The translations under genes and the position numbers were made by a program. This document shows positions 50,770-61,532 of a DNA stretch of 64,000 bases, one piece after another. The DNA comes from Paracoccus litorisediminis. GTDB lineage: Bacteria; Pseudomonadota; Alphaproteobacteria; Rhodobacterales; Rhodobacteraceae. The stretch is from the NCBI RefSeq assembly GCF_009711205.1, contig NZ_WMIG01000020.1, forward strand, positions 19,781-83,780, written 5' to 3'. Every line of letters begins with the position of its first letter. The first letter of the stretch is position 1. The notes beneath the pieces are model-generated. The model did no database searches. It was not told the DNA's origin and saw only the letters and a program-made list of their open reading frames with translations.

Positions 50770-52554
50770 TTATTGGTCTGGCGTGGCAGCGTCGGCGATG
50801 GGCGCGGTGTGACGGATCAGCCAGTCGACAACCTCGCCTTGCAGAAGCGGCGCGACCTTCTGGCGGACCTCGGCGTGGTAGGCGTCGATCCAAGCGCGCT
50901 CGGCGTCGGTCAGCGCGGCCAGATCGAACAGCGACAGGTCGATCGGCACCAGCGTCATCGGCTTGAAGCACAGGAAACCCGGACCATCCTCGACCAGTTC
51001 GACCTGATTTTCGATGCGGATGCCCCAGCGGCCTTCCTGATAGTAACCCGGCTCGATGGTCATGATATTGCCCGCGACCAGACCGACGGGATTGCCGGGC
51101 TTGGCCAGACGGTGGGGATGCTCATGGACCAGCAGGTTATGGCCCACGTCATGGCCAGTCCCGTGATCGTAATCGAGGCCAAGCTGCCAAAGCGGCACCC
51201 GCGCCAACGCATCCAGCGAATGCGCAAAGGTCCCCACAGGGAAGCGCGCGACCGAAAGCGCGATGAAGCCTTTCAGCACCGCCGTCGAGATCCGGCGAAT
51301 GTCGTCGGCGACCGGCGAAAAGGCGAAGGTGCGCGTGACATCGGTCGTGCCACAATCATATTGCCCGCCGGAATCGCAGAGCAGGATCTGATCCGGCGTC
51401 AGGGTGGCGCTGCCGGTGGTGGCGGGGGCATAATGGCACAAAGCCGCATTGCCACCCGAGGCCGCGATGGTGGCAAAGCTCGGCTCTTGATAGCCGGGCG
51501 AGGCGGCGCGGAAACCGGCCAATATCTGCGAGACTTCCCATTCGTCGATGGGCTGGTTCGAGGCGCTGCGCACGGGCATCTCGGCTTCCAGCCATTGCCC
51601 GAATTTGGCCAGCGCCACGGCGTCGTCCAGATGCGCGCGGTAAAAGCCCGCCAGTTCTTCGGGGGTCTTTTTCGATTTTTCCAGCGTGATGAGGCCGGTC
51701 GTGGGCGCGGGCACGGCGCGGCCTTGCACCAGCGCGACCGGGACCGCATCGGGGGTGAAGAACGCGTCATAAGCCACGCGGCCCGACAGCGCGGCAAGCG
51801 CGGGCAGGAATCCCTCAAACGCGCGTGGGGTCACGCCTTCGGGCGCGGGGATGACCAGCTTGGCCGGGTCGATGAACCATTCGGCGGCGTCCTTGCCGAT
51901 GATGGCGAAGGACAGTGCCAGCGGGTTCATCGCCACATCGCCGCCACGGCGGTTGAAAAGCCATGCGATATTGTCGGGTCGCGTCTCGACCCAAGTATCG
52001 ACGCCCAGACGCGACAGCTCACCGCGCAGCCATTCCAGCTTGTCACTGGTCGAACGCCCGGCTTCGGAGAGCGGCATTTCGCGGATGGGCGCTTGCGGCA
52101 TCGCGGGGCGGTCCAGCCAGATCGCAGCCAGTGGATCGGCCACCGGGACCAGCGTGACGCCATGGGCGCGGGCGCGCAGGGTTTCAGCCTGCGTGACGGT
52201 CCAGGTCATCGGATCATAGCCGATGCGCAGGCCCGTACCCAGCCCGGCCACCCATTGCGCCAGCGGCGTTTCATGGAAATGCCCATGCTGCCACAGCTTG
52301 CCATTGACCTGCTTTGCAGCCTGAATCGTATAGCGGCCATCGACCAGAAAGACCGCCCGGTCCGGTGTCACCAGCGCATGGGCAAGCGAGCCGGTAAAGC
52401 CCGTCAGCCAACGGATCACGCGGTCATGGTCGGGCGCTTCCTCATTCTGGAAGGCGTCCGAGGTGGTCAGGATGAGCCCGTCAAGTCCCAGACGCGCCAG
52501 TTCCCCGCGCAGCATGGCCAGTCGTTCAGCGTGAATAGCAGTTAAAGCCGTCAA
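50770..52554 (-). CDS. Xaa-Pro aminopeptidase (M24B, aminopeptidase P family)
   Basis: A 594-residue three-domain aminopeptidase P that removes the residue before a proline. The pita-bread catalytic domain shows all five metal ligands: Asp pair in LLCDSGGQYDCGTTDVTRT, His in GTGHDVGHNLL, and Glu pair in TIEPGYYQ and RIENQVEL. The TTG at 52554 is chosen as start: GGAGGAC lies 4-10 bases upstream and the family N-terminus (ERLAMLRGELARLGLDG) follows; an ATG at 52515 lacks a ribosome-binding site. It overlaps the proline iminopeptidase gene by 29 bases. Confidence 0.9.
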   Translation of the reverse strand: MTALTAIHAERLAMLRGELARLGLDGLILTTSDAFQNEEAPDHDRVIRWLTGFTGSLAHALVTPDRAVFLVDGRYTIQAAKQVNGKLWQHGHFHETPLAQWVAGLGTGLRIGYDPMTWTVTQAETLRARAHGVTLVPVADPLAAIWLDRPAMPQAPIREMPLSEAGRSTSDKLEWLRGELSRLGVDTWVETRPDNIAWLFNRRGGDVAMNPLALSFAIIGKDAAEWFIDPAKLVIPAPEGVTPRAFEGFLPALAALSGRVAYDAFFTPDAVPVALVQGRAVPAPTTGLITLEKSKKTPEELAGFYRAHLDDAVALAKFGQWLEAEMPVRSASNQPIDEWEVSQILAGFRAASPGYQEPSFATIAASGGNAALCHYAPATTGSATLTPDQILLCDSGGQYDCGTTDVTRTFAFSPVADDIRRISTAVLKGFIALSVARFPVGTFAHSLDALARVPLWQLGLDYDHGTGHDVGHNLLVHEHPHRLAKPGNPVGLVAGNIMTIEPGYYQEGRWGIRIENQVELVEDGPGFLCFKPMTLVPIDLSLFDLAALTDAERAWIDAYHAEVRQKVAPLLQGEVVDWLIRHTAPIADAATPDQ

Positions 52555-53821
52555 GGCCGTCCTCCATGTCAAACAGCCGCTCGAGCACCCGCGTGGATGC
52601 CCGCAGCCCGTTATGTTCAAATTCGTTGGTCAGCCACATCCGCACATTGCCCAAAGAGCGCGCGGTTTGCAGCGACAGGTCCAGATCGACATACATGTCG
52701 TCGGTATAGACGGCGGCGGTCACCGGCACATCATTGGCGGCCAGCCGGTCCAGATCGTATAAAGCGTCCTCCATCGGCATCCGTGCCAGCGCGTGTGCGG
52801 CAGGGGCAAAGGGGCGCAGGGCGCGGATTTCGTCGAACATCCACGGATAGATCATCTCGCCAGTGAACAGCAGCGGTCGGTTCGCGGCATCGAATTCGGG
52901 GAATTCGGCCAGCACCCGTTCAGCCGCCCAATCGGTCGGCTGGCCGTGCTGGGCATAGATCGCCTCGTGGATGGCAGCGAAAAGCGGGTTCTGGTCAAAG
53001 GATGTCGTATCGCGCATCCGGCCAAGGAAGCTGTCCGAAAGCTGGCCGTCATCGGCAATGGCCTCATCCAGCAGCCAGTGCAGGCTCTCGAACCCGTCGG
53101 ACATGCCCAGATCCATGCCCAGATATTGCAGCCGCCGCACGCTCAGCCGGTCGCCATCGGGCAGGCGGATGTCCTGATCCGTCAGCATGTCCGCGATCTG
53201 GTCCAGCACGGCCTGATCCTGCGGATAGCGCTGGAAATACTGGCGGTTCTTGTCGGCCACGCGCGGATAGGTGCGGCGATAGATGTCATCGGCGCTGGCG
53301 CGGATGCCCGCCATGCCGCCGGTGACATAGCAGCCCAGCAACGCCTGCGGTGCCAGCGACAGATAGGTCAGGGTCAGGAAGCCACCATAGCTTTGCCCCA
53401 GAGTGTACCATTTCTGGCCGCCAAACAGCGCTTTGCGCAGATGTTCGGCATCGCGGACGATGCTGTCGGCGCGCAGGCAGGACAGGTAATGCGCGCCCTG
53501 TTCGGCGCTCATCGCGGCAAAAGCGCGGCCCTGCACCGGGGTCGAGCGGCCCGTGCCGCGCTGGTCCAGCATGAGGACGCGGAAACGTTTCAGCGCAACC
53601 GAAAGCCAGCCGGGGCCACCCCCGCCGGGGCGCGGTGCCTTGCCGCCCGGCCCGCCTTGCAAATAGACGAGCAAAGGCCGCTCGCGCCCGTCGGGGGCGG
53701 CAATCTCGCGGGCAAAGACCTTGATCGTCGGACCGTCCGGCTTGGACCAGTCCAAGGGAACCGTGACCGAGTGGTCGCGGATAATGGCTCCGGGAATTTT
53801 ATAGTCGTTCATGTCTGTCAT
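52526..53821 (-). CDS. Proline iminopeptidase-like alpha/beta hydrolase (S33)
   Basis: A 431-residue peptidase S33 enzyme that releases N-terminal proline. Marks: VYLQGGPGGKAPRP (oxyanion HGGPG-type loop), VLMLDQRGTGRSTP, nucleophile Ser in TLGQSYGGFLTL (about 143), Asp in AVYTDDMYVD (about 373) and His in NEFEHNGLRAS (about 404). Length is typical of the larger (clade 2) proline iminopeptidases. It lies 6 bases after the dppB-like permease gene and overlaps the aminopeptidase P gene, tying peptide import to proline-peptide hydrolysis. An alternative start is Met4 (53812). Confidence 0.88.
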   Translation of the reverse strand: MTDMNDYKIPGAIIRDHSVTVPLDWSKPDGPTIKVFAREIAAPDGRERPLLVYLQGGPGGKAPRPGGGGPGWLSVALKRFRVLMLDQRGTGRSTPVQGRAFAAMSAEQGAHYLSCLRADSIVRDAEHLRKALFGGQKWYTLGQSYGGFLTLTYLSLAPQALLGCYVTGGMAGIRASADDIYRRTYPRVADKNRQYFQRYPQDQAVLDQIADMLTDQDIRLPDGDRLSVRRLQYLGMDLGMSDGFESLHWLLDEAIADDGQLSDSFLGRMRDTTSFDQNPLFAAIHEAIYAQHGQPTDWAAERVLAEFPEFDAANRPLLFTGEMIYPWMFDEIRALRPFAPAAHALARMPMEDALYDLDRLAANDVPVTAAVYTDDMYVDLDLSLQTARSLGNVRMWLTNEFEHNGLRASTRVLERLFDMEDGLDGFNCYSR

Positions 53822-53827
53822 CCGATT

Positions 53828-54781
53828 TCAGCGCATCCGGGGATCAAGGGCTGCATAAAGCAGGTCCACGATGATATTGCACAGCACGATGAAGAGGCCC
53901 CCCAGCAGCACCACGCCGATGATGATCGGGCGGTCCTGATTGCGCACCGCCTGCACCGCCAGCGAGCCGACGCCTTGCAGCCCGTAGACCTGCTCGATCA
54001 CGATGACGCCGCCCAGCATCAGCCCGATATCCGCGCCAAGCTGCGTCACCAGCGGCATCAGAGTCGAGCGCATGCCGTGGCGCAGGACAACCTTGCGTTC
54101 CGACAGGCCCTTGGCGCGGGCGGTGCGGATGTAATCCTCGCCTAGAACCTGCAATAATTGGCCCCGTGTCAGACGGGCATAGATCGCCGCCGTGACCAGC
54201 GCGAGCGTGGCCCAAGGCAGCGCCAGATGCCATGCCCAGATCAGCGGATTGGTCAGGAAGGGCTTGTAGCCGCTGGGCGGGAACAGGGTGAAGCCCGCCT
54301 GCTTGGGCAGGAAATACAGCGTGTATAGCGCCAGCATCCCCAGCACGAAGGTCGGAAAGCTGAGGCCCAGCAGGATGAAGACCTGCCCCATCCGGTCGCG
54401 GAACCCGCCCGGATGGCGCGCCGACATGATGCCGATCGGGATACCGATCGCCAGCCACAGGATCACCGCGCCAAAGACCAGCGAGATGGTGACCGGAATC
54501 CGGCGCAGGATCAGCTCGCTGACCGGCTGCTGGTTGCGATAGGAAAAGCCCAGATCGCCCTGAACCGCCCGACCGACGAAGTGCAGATATTGCTGCGTCA
54601 TCGGCTGGTCGAGGCCAAGGTTCTGGCGCACCAGTTCCAACTGCTCGGCGCTGGCCTTGTCGCCCGCGACGATCCGCGCGGGATCGCCCGGCGCGACAAA
54701 AAACAGCAGGAACACGAACAGGCTCAAGACGAACAGGACCAAGGCCCCGAAGCCCAGCCGCTTGGCGATGAACTTGCCCAT
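53828..54781 (-). CDS. Peptide ABC transporter permease (DppB-like)
   Basis: A 317-residue inner-membrane permease with six helices. It has the DppB/OppB N-terminal periplasmic region (PGDPARIVAGDKASAEQLEL, LGLDQPMTQQYLHFV) and the cytoplasmic coupling (EAA-like) loop EDYIRTARAKGLSERKVVLR near 215. It starts 2 bases after the dppC-like gene stop, and pairs with that protein to form the membrane channel of the peptide importer. Confidence 0.91.
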   Translation of the reverse strand: MGKFIAKRLGFGALVLFVLSLFVFLLFFVAPGDPARIVAGDKASAEQLELVRQNLGLDQPMTQQYLHFVGRAVQGDLGFSYRNQQPVSELILRRIPVTISLVFGAVILWLAIGIPIGIMSARHPGGFRDRMGQVFILLGLSFPTFVLGMLALYTLYFLPKQAGFTLFPPSGYKPFLTNPLIWAWHLALPWATLALVTAAIYARLTRGQLLQVLGEDYIRTARAKGLSERKVVLRHGMRSTLMPLVTQLGADIGLMLGGVIVIEQVYGLQGVGSLAVQAVRNQDRPIIIGVVLLGGLFIVLCNIIVDLLYAALDPRMR

Positions 54782-54783
54782 GA

Positions 54784-55736
54784 TCAGCCCTCCGTCACGG
54801 GTTTGGCGGGCTTGCGGCGGCGCTTCACCCGCCTGCCCTTGGGGTCAAGCGCATCGCGCAACCCATCGCCCAGAATGTTGAAGGCCAAGGTCGAGCCCAG
54901 CAGCGCCAGCCCCGGAAACAGCACCAGCCACCATGCGACCAGATAGATCGAATTGGCGCCGGCCTCGGCCAGCATCCCGCCCCAGCTTGGCGTCGGCGGC
55001 ACAATGCCAAGGCCAAGGAAGGACAGGGTCGCCTCGAAGACGATGGAATTCGGGATCATCATCGTCGTGTAGATGATGATCGGCACCGACAGGTTGGGCA
55101 GGATGTCGCGCAGCATGATCGACAGGTTCCCCGCCCCCAGCGAGCGGCTGGCCTGCACGAAGTCGCGCCGCGCCAAGGAGGCCGTCTCGGCCCGGATCAC
55201 CCGGCCGATGGTGGTCCAGCTGAAGAACACGATGACGCAGATCGACAGCCACAGCGACGGCCCAAAGACCGAAACCAGCGCCAAGGCGCACAGCAGGAAC
55301 GGCACCGACATGACCAGATCCATCAGCCGTCCCAGCACCGTATCGATCCAGCCGCCGAAATAGCCCGCCGTCATGCCGATGGTGACGCCGATGAAGGATG
55401 CCGCCAGCGCAGCCGCCACCCCCACCGCCAGCGAGATCCGCGCGCCGTAAGCGATGCGGACCAGCACGTCGCGGCCAAGCTGGTCGGCGCCCAGCAGGAA
55501 TTCATGGTTGGGCCCGACCGGCAATCCGACCGGTGACAAGCCGGTGTCGCGATATTGCTCGATCGCGTCATGACCGGTCCAGCCCGCAAACCAAGGCGCT
55601 CCTATGGCGAAAGCGACCAGAGCCAAGATGAAGACCGCAGCCAGCAGGCTGGCCGGGTCGCGCATCAGGCGGCGGAACGTCAGGTTGGCCGAGGATCGCT
55701 GAACGACCTTTGGCGCGTCGAGTTGGGCCTCAGACA

Positions 55737-55737
<1 letters not shown>
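54784..55737 (-). CDS. Peptide ABC transporter permease (DppC-like)
   Basis: A 317-residue permease with the DppC/OppC signature: N-terminal cytoplasmic segment NLTFRRLMRDPASLLA, helix 1, then LLGADQLGRDVLVRIAYGAR near 82 and the EAA-like loop RRDFVQASRSLGAGN near 200. A second ATG at 55737 has GGGAG at better spacing than the ATG at 55740; both overlap the ATPase stop. A longer frame to 55917 is a shadow. Gene order ATPase-C-B is less common than B-C-D-F. Confidence 0.91.
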
Positions 55738-57575
<1,838 letters not shown>

Positions 57576-57600
57576 TCATGTGTTCCTGCGCCAAGGAAAT

Positions 57601-57622
57601 CGCCCGCACATCTGCGCGGGCG
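57601..57622 (-). other. Hairpin between binding protein and ATPase genes
   Basis: 7-bp stem CGCCCGC / GCGGGCG with an 8-base loop in the 89-base gap. No T run follows. Such intercistronic hairpins often make the binding-protein message more abundant than the transporter message; that role is inferred. Confidence 0.5.
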
Positions 57623-57664
57623 AGAGTTGTGTGATCGACGGTCGGGGCCGGTCGCTTGCCGCGA

Positions 57665-59407
57665 TCAGCGCTCCAGCCAGAGGTTGCTCCAATCCCCGTT
57701 CGCGCCAAGCGCATAGGGCAGGAAGTTCTTCACCGCATCGCTGTGATAGACGACGACGTTTTGCGAGATGAACGGGATGACGGGCGCATCACCCATGACC
57801 AGTTCATCGACCTCGGCCCACAGTTTGCCCGCCTGAGCAGCGTCGGCGGCGTTGATCGCCTCGGCGGCTTTCGCATTGGCCGCGTCGTTGTTGTAGTCGG
57901 TGTAGTTGTAGGTCTGGTGGCGACCGTCAAAGGTGAATTGCGGCTGGAAGACCGAGCGCGCGGCACCGCCGACCCAATCGGGCGACCAGCTGACCGGGGC
58001 GATGTCCCATGCGCCGGTCTTGGTGGTTTCCTGATTGGTCATGTATTTCGAATAGTAATCCGCGGCGGAAACGGGGATCAGTTCCAGCTCGATCCCGGCC
58101 TTTTTCATGCTGGCCTGAATGGTCTGGGCGATGGCTGGTTCGTCGTTGATGTTGCGGAAGGGCATCTTCAGCTTGATCCCGTCGGGGAAGCCCGCTTCGA
58201 CCAGCAGGGCCTTGGCCTTTGCCGGATCGCCCTTGTGGTCGGCGCTGGGATACAGATCGAAGTCATGATAGCCGACGACGCCCGGCCCAAAGATGCCGTT
58301 TTGCGGCGCGGCAACGTAAGACCCGCCCATCTGCTGCACGATCGCCGCCTTGTCGATGGCGTAATTCAGCGCCTGACGGACCTTCACATCCTTCAGCGCG
58401 CCATTGTTGTTGTCGGCCGCCGTGTTGACAAAGATGAAGCTGGTCCGCCCGACCGAGATCGCGACCAGCTTGTCATCCCCGGTCGCCTGCAGCATCGGCA
58501 GCAGCGCCGGCGGCACGAGGATGTCGTAAAGCATATCCGCGTCGCCCGCCTGAATTTGCTGGATCGCGGCGTCGGGCTGCAGGCCGAAGGTCAGTTCGAT
58601 CTCATCGACATAGGCCTTGCGCAGCGGATCGCTTTCGGCGGTCCATGCCGGGTTGCGCTTCAGCTTCAGCGTGCTGTCCGGCACGTAATCAGCGACGGTA
58701 TAGGGGCCGGAGGCCATGAAGTTCTTGCGGAAATCCGGGCTGTCGGGGATGAAATCAAGGATTTCGACCGGGGCCGGTGCGGCCGAGGGCAGCGACAGCA
58801 TATAGATGAAATCGCCGGCTTTTTCCTTCAGGCGGAAGGTGACGGTCCTGTCATCCGGGGTCTCGATCCCGGTGATGTCCGTGCCCTCGACATAGGCCTT
58901 CATCGCCTCGGCGGTCGGTTCGACCTTGGCGAAGCCGTCGCAGAACGTGTCCATGCCTTCGATCAGCGACACGAAATAGGTCAGGAAGGACGAACCCAGC
59001 ACCGGGTTGCACATGCGCTTGATGCCGCGTTCGACATCGGCGGCGACGATCGGGCGCGGCGTGCCCTTAATGTCCCATGCCGCGCCATCGCGCAGGGTAA
59101 AGGTATAGGTAAGGCCATCATCGCCGGGCTGAGGCAGTTCGACCGCAAGGTCGGCTTTCGGCGCGACACCTTCGGCGGGGTCGAGCGAGCTGTCATAGCC
59201 GACCAGCGTGCGCTGCGTCGCGCGGATGAAGTTGTTCGAGGTGACGACGCCGACGCTGGCCGGGTCGAAATGGTCGATATCCCCCGAACCAAGGATTTTC
59301 AGCACGCCGCCGGTCTCTTGTGCCGTTGCAGGCAGGACCGCCAGCGCAAGCAGCATGGCGGTCGTGGCAAGCATGGGGGTCCGTGCGGAGCGAAGCAAGG
59401 TGGTCAT
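57665..59407 (-). CDS. Peptide ABC transporter substrate-binding protein (family 5)
   Basis: A 580-residue SBP_bac_5 periplasmic protein. The signal peptide ends near LPATAQ-E (about 29). Family marks: LGSGDIDHFDPASVG at the mature N-terminus, TYTFTLRDGAAWDIKG near 100, the VRQALNYAIDKAAIV segment near 330 and WSPDWVGGA near 480. ATG at 59407 is preferred over the longer frame to 59515. It is the first gene of the operon and sets specificity, probably for di- or oligopeptides given the proline peptidases downstream. Confidence 0.91.
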   Translation of the reverse strand: MTTLLRSARTPMLATTAMLLALAVLPATAQETGGVLKILGSGDIDHFDPASVGVVTSNNFIRATQRTLVGYDSSLDPAEGVAPKADLAVELPQPGDDGLTYTFTLRDGAAWDIKGTPRPIVAADVERGIKRMCNPVLGSSFLTYFVSLIEGMDTFCDGFAKVEPTAEAMKAYVEGTDITGIETPDDRTVTFRLKEKAGDFIYMLSLPSAAPAPVEILDFIPDSPDFRKNFMASGPYTVADYVPDSTLKLKRNPAWTAESDPLRKAYVDEIELTFGLQPDAAIQQIQAGDADMLYDILVPPALLPMLQATGDDKLVAISVGRTSFIFVNTAADNNNGALKDVKVRQALNYAIDKAAIVQQMGGSYVAAPQNGIFGPGVVGYHDFDLYPSADHKGDPAKAKALLVEAGFPDGIKLKMPFRNINDEPAIAQTIQASMKKAGIELELIPVSAADYYSKYMTNQETTKTGAWDIAPVSWSPDWVGGAARSVFQPQFTFDGRHQTYNYTDYNNDAANAKAAEAINAADAAQAGKLWAEVDELVMGDAPVIPFISQNVVVYHSDAVKNFLPYALGANGDWSNLWLER

Positions 59408-59675
59408 CAGACATGCATCCCTGTTGTATATAATTTGTCGACATAATGAATTTGCTGGTATGGAAGTCAAGAAGTTTGCTGCGTCAATCGCACGGGACAG
59501 CGCGCCAAACCTCACGGCTCGGCGTATAATATTGAAACTGTTCAGTTATATTCGGTGACGGCTGGGCTGCGGCCTGCCACCTTCAGCTACCGCTAATTCC
59601 ATTTGCCGTGATGCCGTCCGAGGAATCGCATAGCGGATAGCGTCTGCCCCGCCTGTGCCAAGTCGGATCAGTTTC

Positions 59676-60344
59676 TCAGACGAGAGAACCGCTTGCCTGC
59701 AAGCCATCGCGATCCAGAACAAGGATCTCGCCCCGGCTGAACTCGACAATGCCCTGCTGTCGCAGCAGGTTCAGCCGCAGATTGACGGTCTGGCGGGTGC
59801 ATCCGGCCAAAGTCGCCAGATAGGCCTGGCTGACATTGATCTTGGGCTCTGCCTCGGTCGTCAGTTGATGCAGGTAATGATCAATCCGCTGGTCGGCGGT
59901 CATGAAATTGTCGACCGAGCGCTGGCGATTGTCCCGGACCAGCCGATCATGCAGCAAGCCCGCCAGATTCACGATCAAAAGCTGCGCCGGAACATGCTTG
60001 AGCAACACGGCCGAGCTGCAGCACAGGACCCTTGAGCCGGGTAGCGCCGTGCATGTGGCGGCGCATGGCCTGCCTGACAGCGCCTCGACCTCGCCCAGTA
60101 CCTCGCCGGGACCGGCGATGAAGACGACAAGGGAATTGCCGTTCGGGTCGATATAGCTGACCTCGACCTGGCCCTGCTCAACGATGAAAAAGGTGTCGGT
60201 TGCCAGACCCTGCTGCAGAATGTCCTTGGGCTGCAGATGGGTGCGGGTGATGCAGTCGGACAGGAAGGTCAGCTTCTGCTGCTCTGACAGACCCTGCAGC
60301 AGGTCGGAATCGAAGTTGGGCCGATAGGTCGCGGGCAGTTCCAT
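59676..60344 (-). CDS. Crp/Fnr-family transcriptional regulator
   Basis: A 222-residue regulator: cyclic-nucleotide-binding-like beta-roll (about 25-120, with GQVEVSYIDPNGNSLVVFIA and GEVLGEVEALSGRP), long dimer helix, and a winged helix-turn-helix with VSQAYLATLAGCTRQTVNLRL. It has cysteines near 31, 94, 98, 107 and 108 but no clear FNR-type N-terminal cluster. ATG at 60344 is preferred to 60437. It is separated from the peptide operon by 268 bases and may or may not control it. Confidence 0.87.
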   Translation of the reverse strand: MELPATYRPNFDSDLLQGLSEQQKLTFLSDCITRTHLQPKDILQQGLATDTFFIVEQGQVEVSYIDPNGNSLVVFIAGPGEVLGEVEALSGRPCAATCTALPGSRVLCCSSAVLLKHVPAQLLIVNLAGLLHDRLVRDNRQRSVDNFMTADQRIDHYLHQLTTEAEPKINVSQAYLATLAGCTRQTVNLRLNLLRQQGIVEFSRGEILVLDRDGLQASGSLV

Positions 60345-60450
60345 GCTTGTGCCAGTCCCCAGAAACCGAGACAGGTTTCCGTCCGAACGGCCTTGGACAA
60401 GCCCGAGGGCGGCGCAATTCCGGAAACGCTTTGGCAATCAATGCAATGTG

Positions 60451-60478
60451 GAGCAGGGCGATGCAAGCCGCCCTGCTC
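60451..60478 (+). other. Strong hairpin in the crp/fnr-GST gap
   Basis: Perfect 10-bp stem GAGCAGGGCG / CGCCCTGCTC with an 8-base loop, followed by TTC. No gene ends here on the plus strand, so it could close a small transcript or act in the leader of the Crp/Fnr message on the minus strand. Confidence 0.45.
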
Positions 60479-60572
60479 TTCAGTGGTACATTTACAAAAA
60501 GGCTACTCGTTACCGCTAAGGACGAAGCATGTCCTGTCATGTCCGTATTTAGGGCAAATCTGCCGCAACTTG

Positions 60573-60592
60573 TGTCGGCTGGCCGACATTTT
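60573..60592 (+). other. Palindrome TGTCGGC-TG-GCCGACA followed by TTTT
   Basis: Perfect 7-bp arms around TG and then four T residues. Either an operator-like dyad or a weak terminator. It lies about 160 bases upstream of the GST start. Confidence 0.4.
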
Positions 60593-60751
60593 GCGCAGAA
60601 AGGCGACGAAACTGTCCCAAAGGCTAGGCCTAAACCCGGTAAGGCCGGGCATTTGCGGATAAGCCGCGCGGATCGCCGCCGGTGGCCGGGCATCCGGCCT
60701 TGAGCGCGGGGGCGGGGCGGGCGATAATTGCACGCAGAAGGGAAGGTTCCG

Positions 60752-61402
60752 ATGGTCATTACCATCACCGCCTTTGAACGCTCGCCCGACCGTGGCAGGG
60801 GGCTTGCGCGCGACATGCGCGTCCGATGGGCGTTGGAGGAAGTGGGGCAGCCATATGATGTCCGCCTGCTGTCCTTTCCCGACATGAAGCAGCCCGCCCA
60901 TCTGACACTGCATCCTTTCGGCCAGATCCCGACCTATCAGGACGGCGATCTGACCCTGTTCGAATCCGGCGCGATCGTGCTGCATATCGCCGAGCGCCAT
61001 GACGGGCTGTTGCCTGACGATGCCGATGCGCGGGCGCGGGCCATCGCATGGATGTTCGCCGCGCTGAACACCGTCGAGCCGCCAATCGTCGAACGCAGCA
61101 TGGCGCAGTTGTTTGATCGCGACGAGCCGTGGTTCGAACAGCGTCTGGCCAAAATCGACAAGCTTCTGCATATCCGGCTGGGCCAATTGTCCGCGCGCCT
61201 TGGTGCCGCCGATTGGCTGGACGGCTCCTTTCACGCGGGCGATCTGCTAATGGTCTCGGTGCTGCAAAGGCTGAAGGGGGCGGGCCTGCTGGAGGAATAT
61301 CCGAACCTGATGCAATACATCGCGCGCGCCGAAGGCCGGCCCGCCTTTGCCCGCGCCTTTGCCGCGCAATTGGCGGTCTTTACCAACAACCAGCAGGGCT
61401 GA
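60752..61402 (+). CDS. Glutathione S-transferase family protein
   Basis: A 216-residue GST: thioredoxin-like N-terminal domain with the cis-Pro/glutathione segment FGQIPTYQDGDLTLFESGAIVLHIAE (residues about 56-81, core IPTYQDGDLTLFESGAI), then an all-helical C-terminal domain (NLMQYIARAEGRPAFARAF). No catalytic Cys, so a Ser- or Tyr-type enzyme. ATG at 60752 is chosen (GGGAAGG upstream) over the GTG/ATG at 60728. It is followed by an EamA transporter on the same strand. Substrate unknown. Confidence 0.88.
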   Translation: MVITITAFERSPDRGRGLARDMRVRWALEEVGQPYDVRLLSFPDMKQPAHLTLHPFGQIPTYQDGDLTLFESGAIVLHIAERHDGLLPDDADARARAIAWMFAALNTVEPPIVERSMAQLFDRDEPWFEQRLAKIDKLLHIRLGQLSARLGAADWLDGSFHAGDLLMVSVLQRLKGAGLLEEYPNLMQYIARAEGRPAFARAFAAQLAVFTNNQQG

Positions 61403-61532
61403 CCGCGCGCTGGCGCAGTCCGGGCAGCACCCCTTGAATCCCGCCCCCCCGCCATTTGACGTAAGATCGCGCAAGACAGTCCGGCTGGGTTCGGGCATGT
61501 CTGCCGGGCGATTCCCAACCGAGAAGACCATC

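Larger units (their letters stand above)
60345..60751. other. 407-base gap with hairpins upstream of the GST gene
   Basis: The divergent region between the Crp/Fnr and GST genes. No protein gene is supported. It contains a strong hairpin at 60451-60478, a palindrome at 60573-60588 followed by TTTT, and GGCCGG-type repeats near 60690. A small RNA on the plus strand ending at one of these is possible, but there is no direct evidence. Confidence 0.45.
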
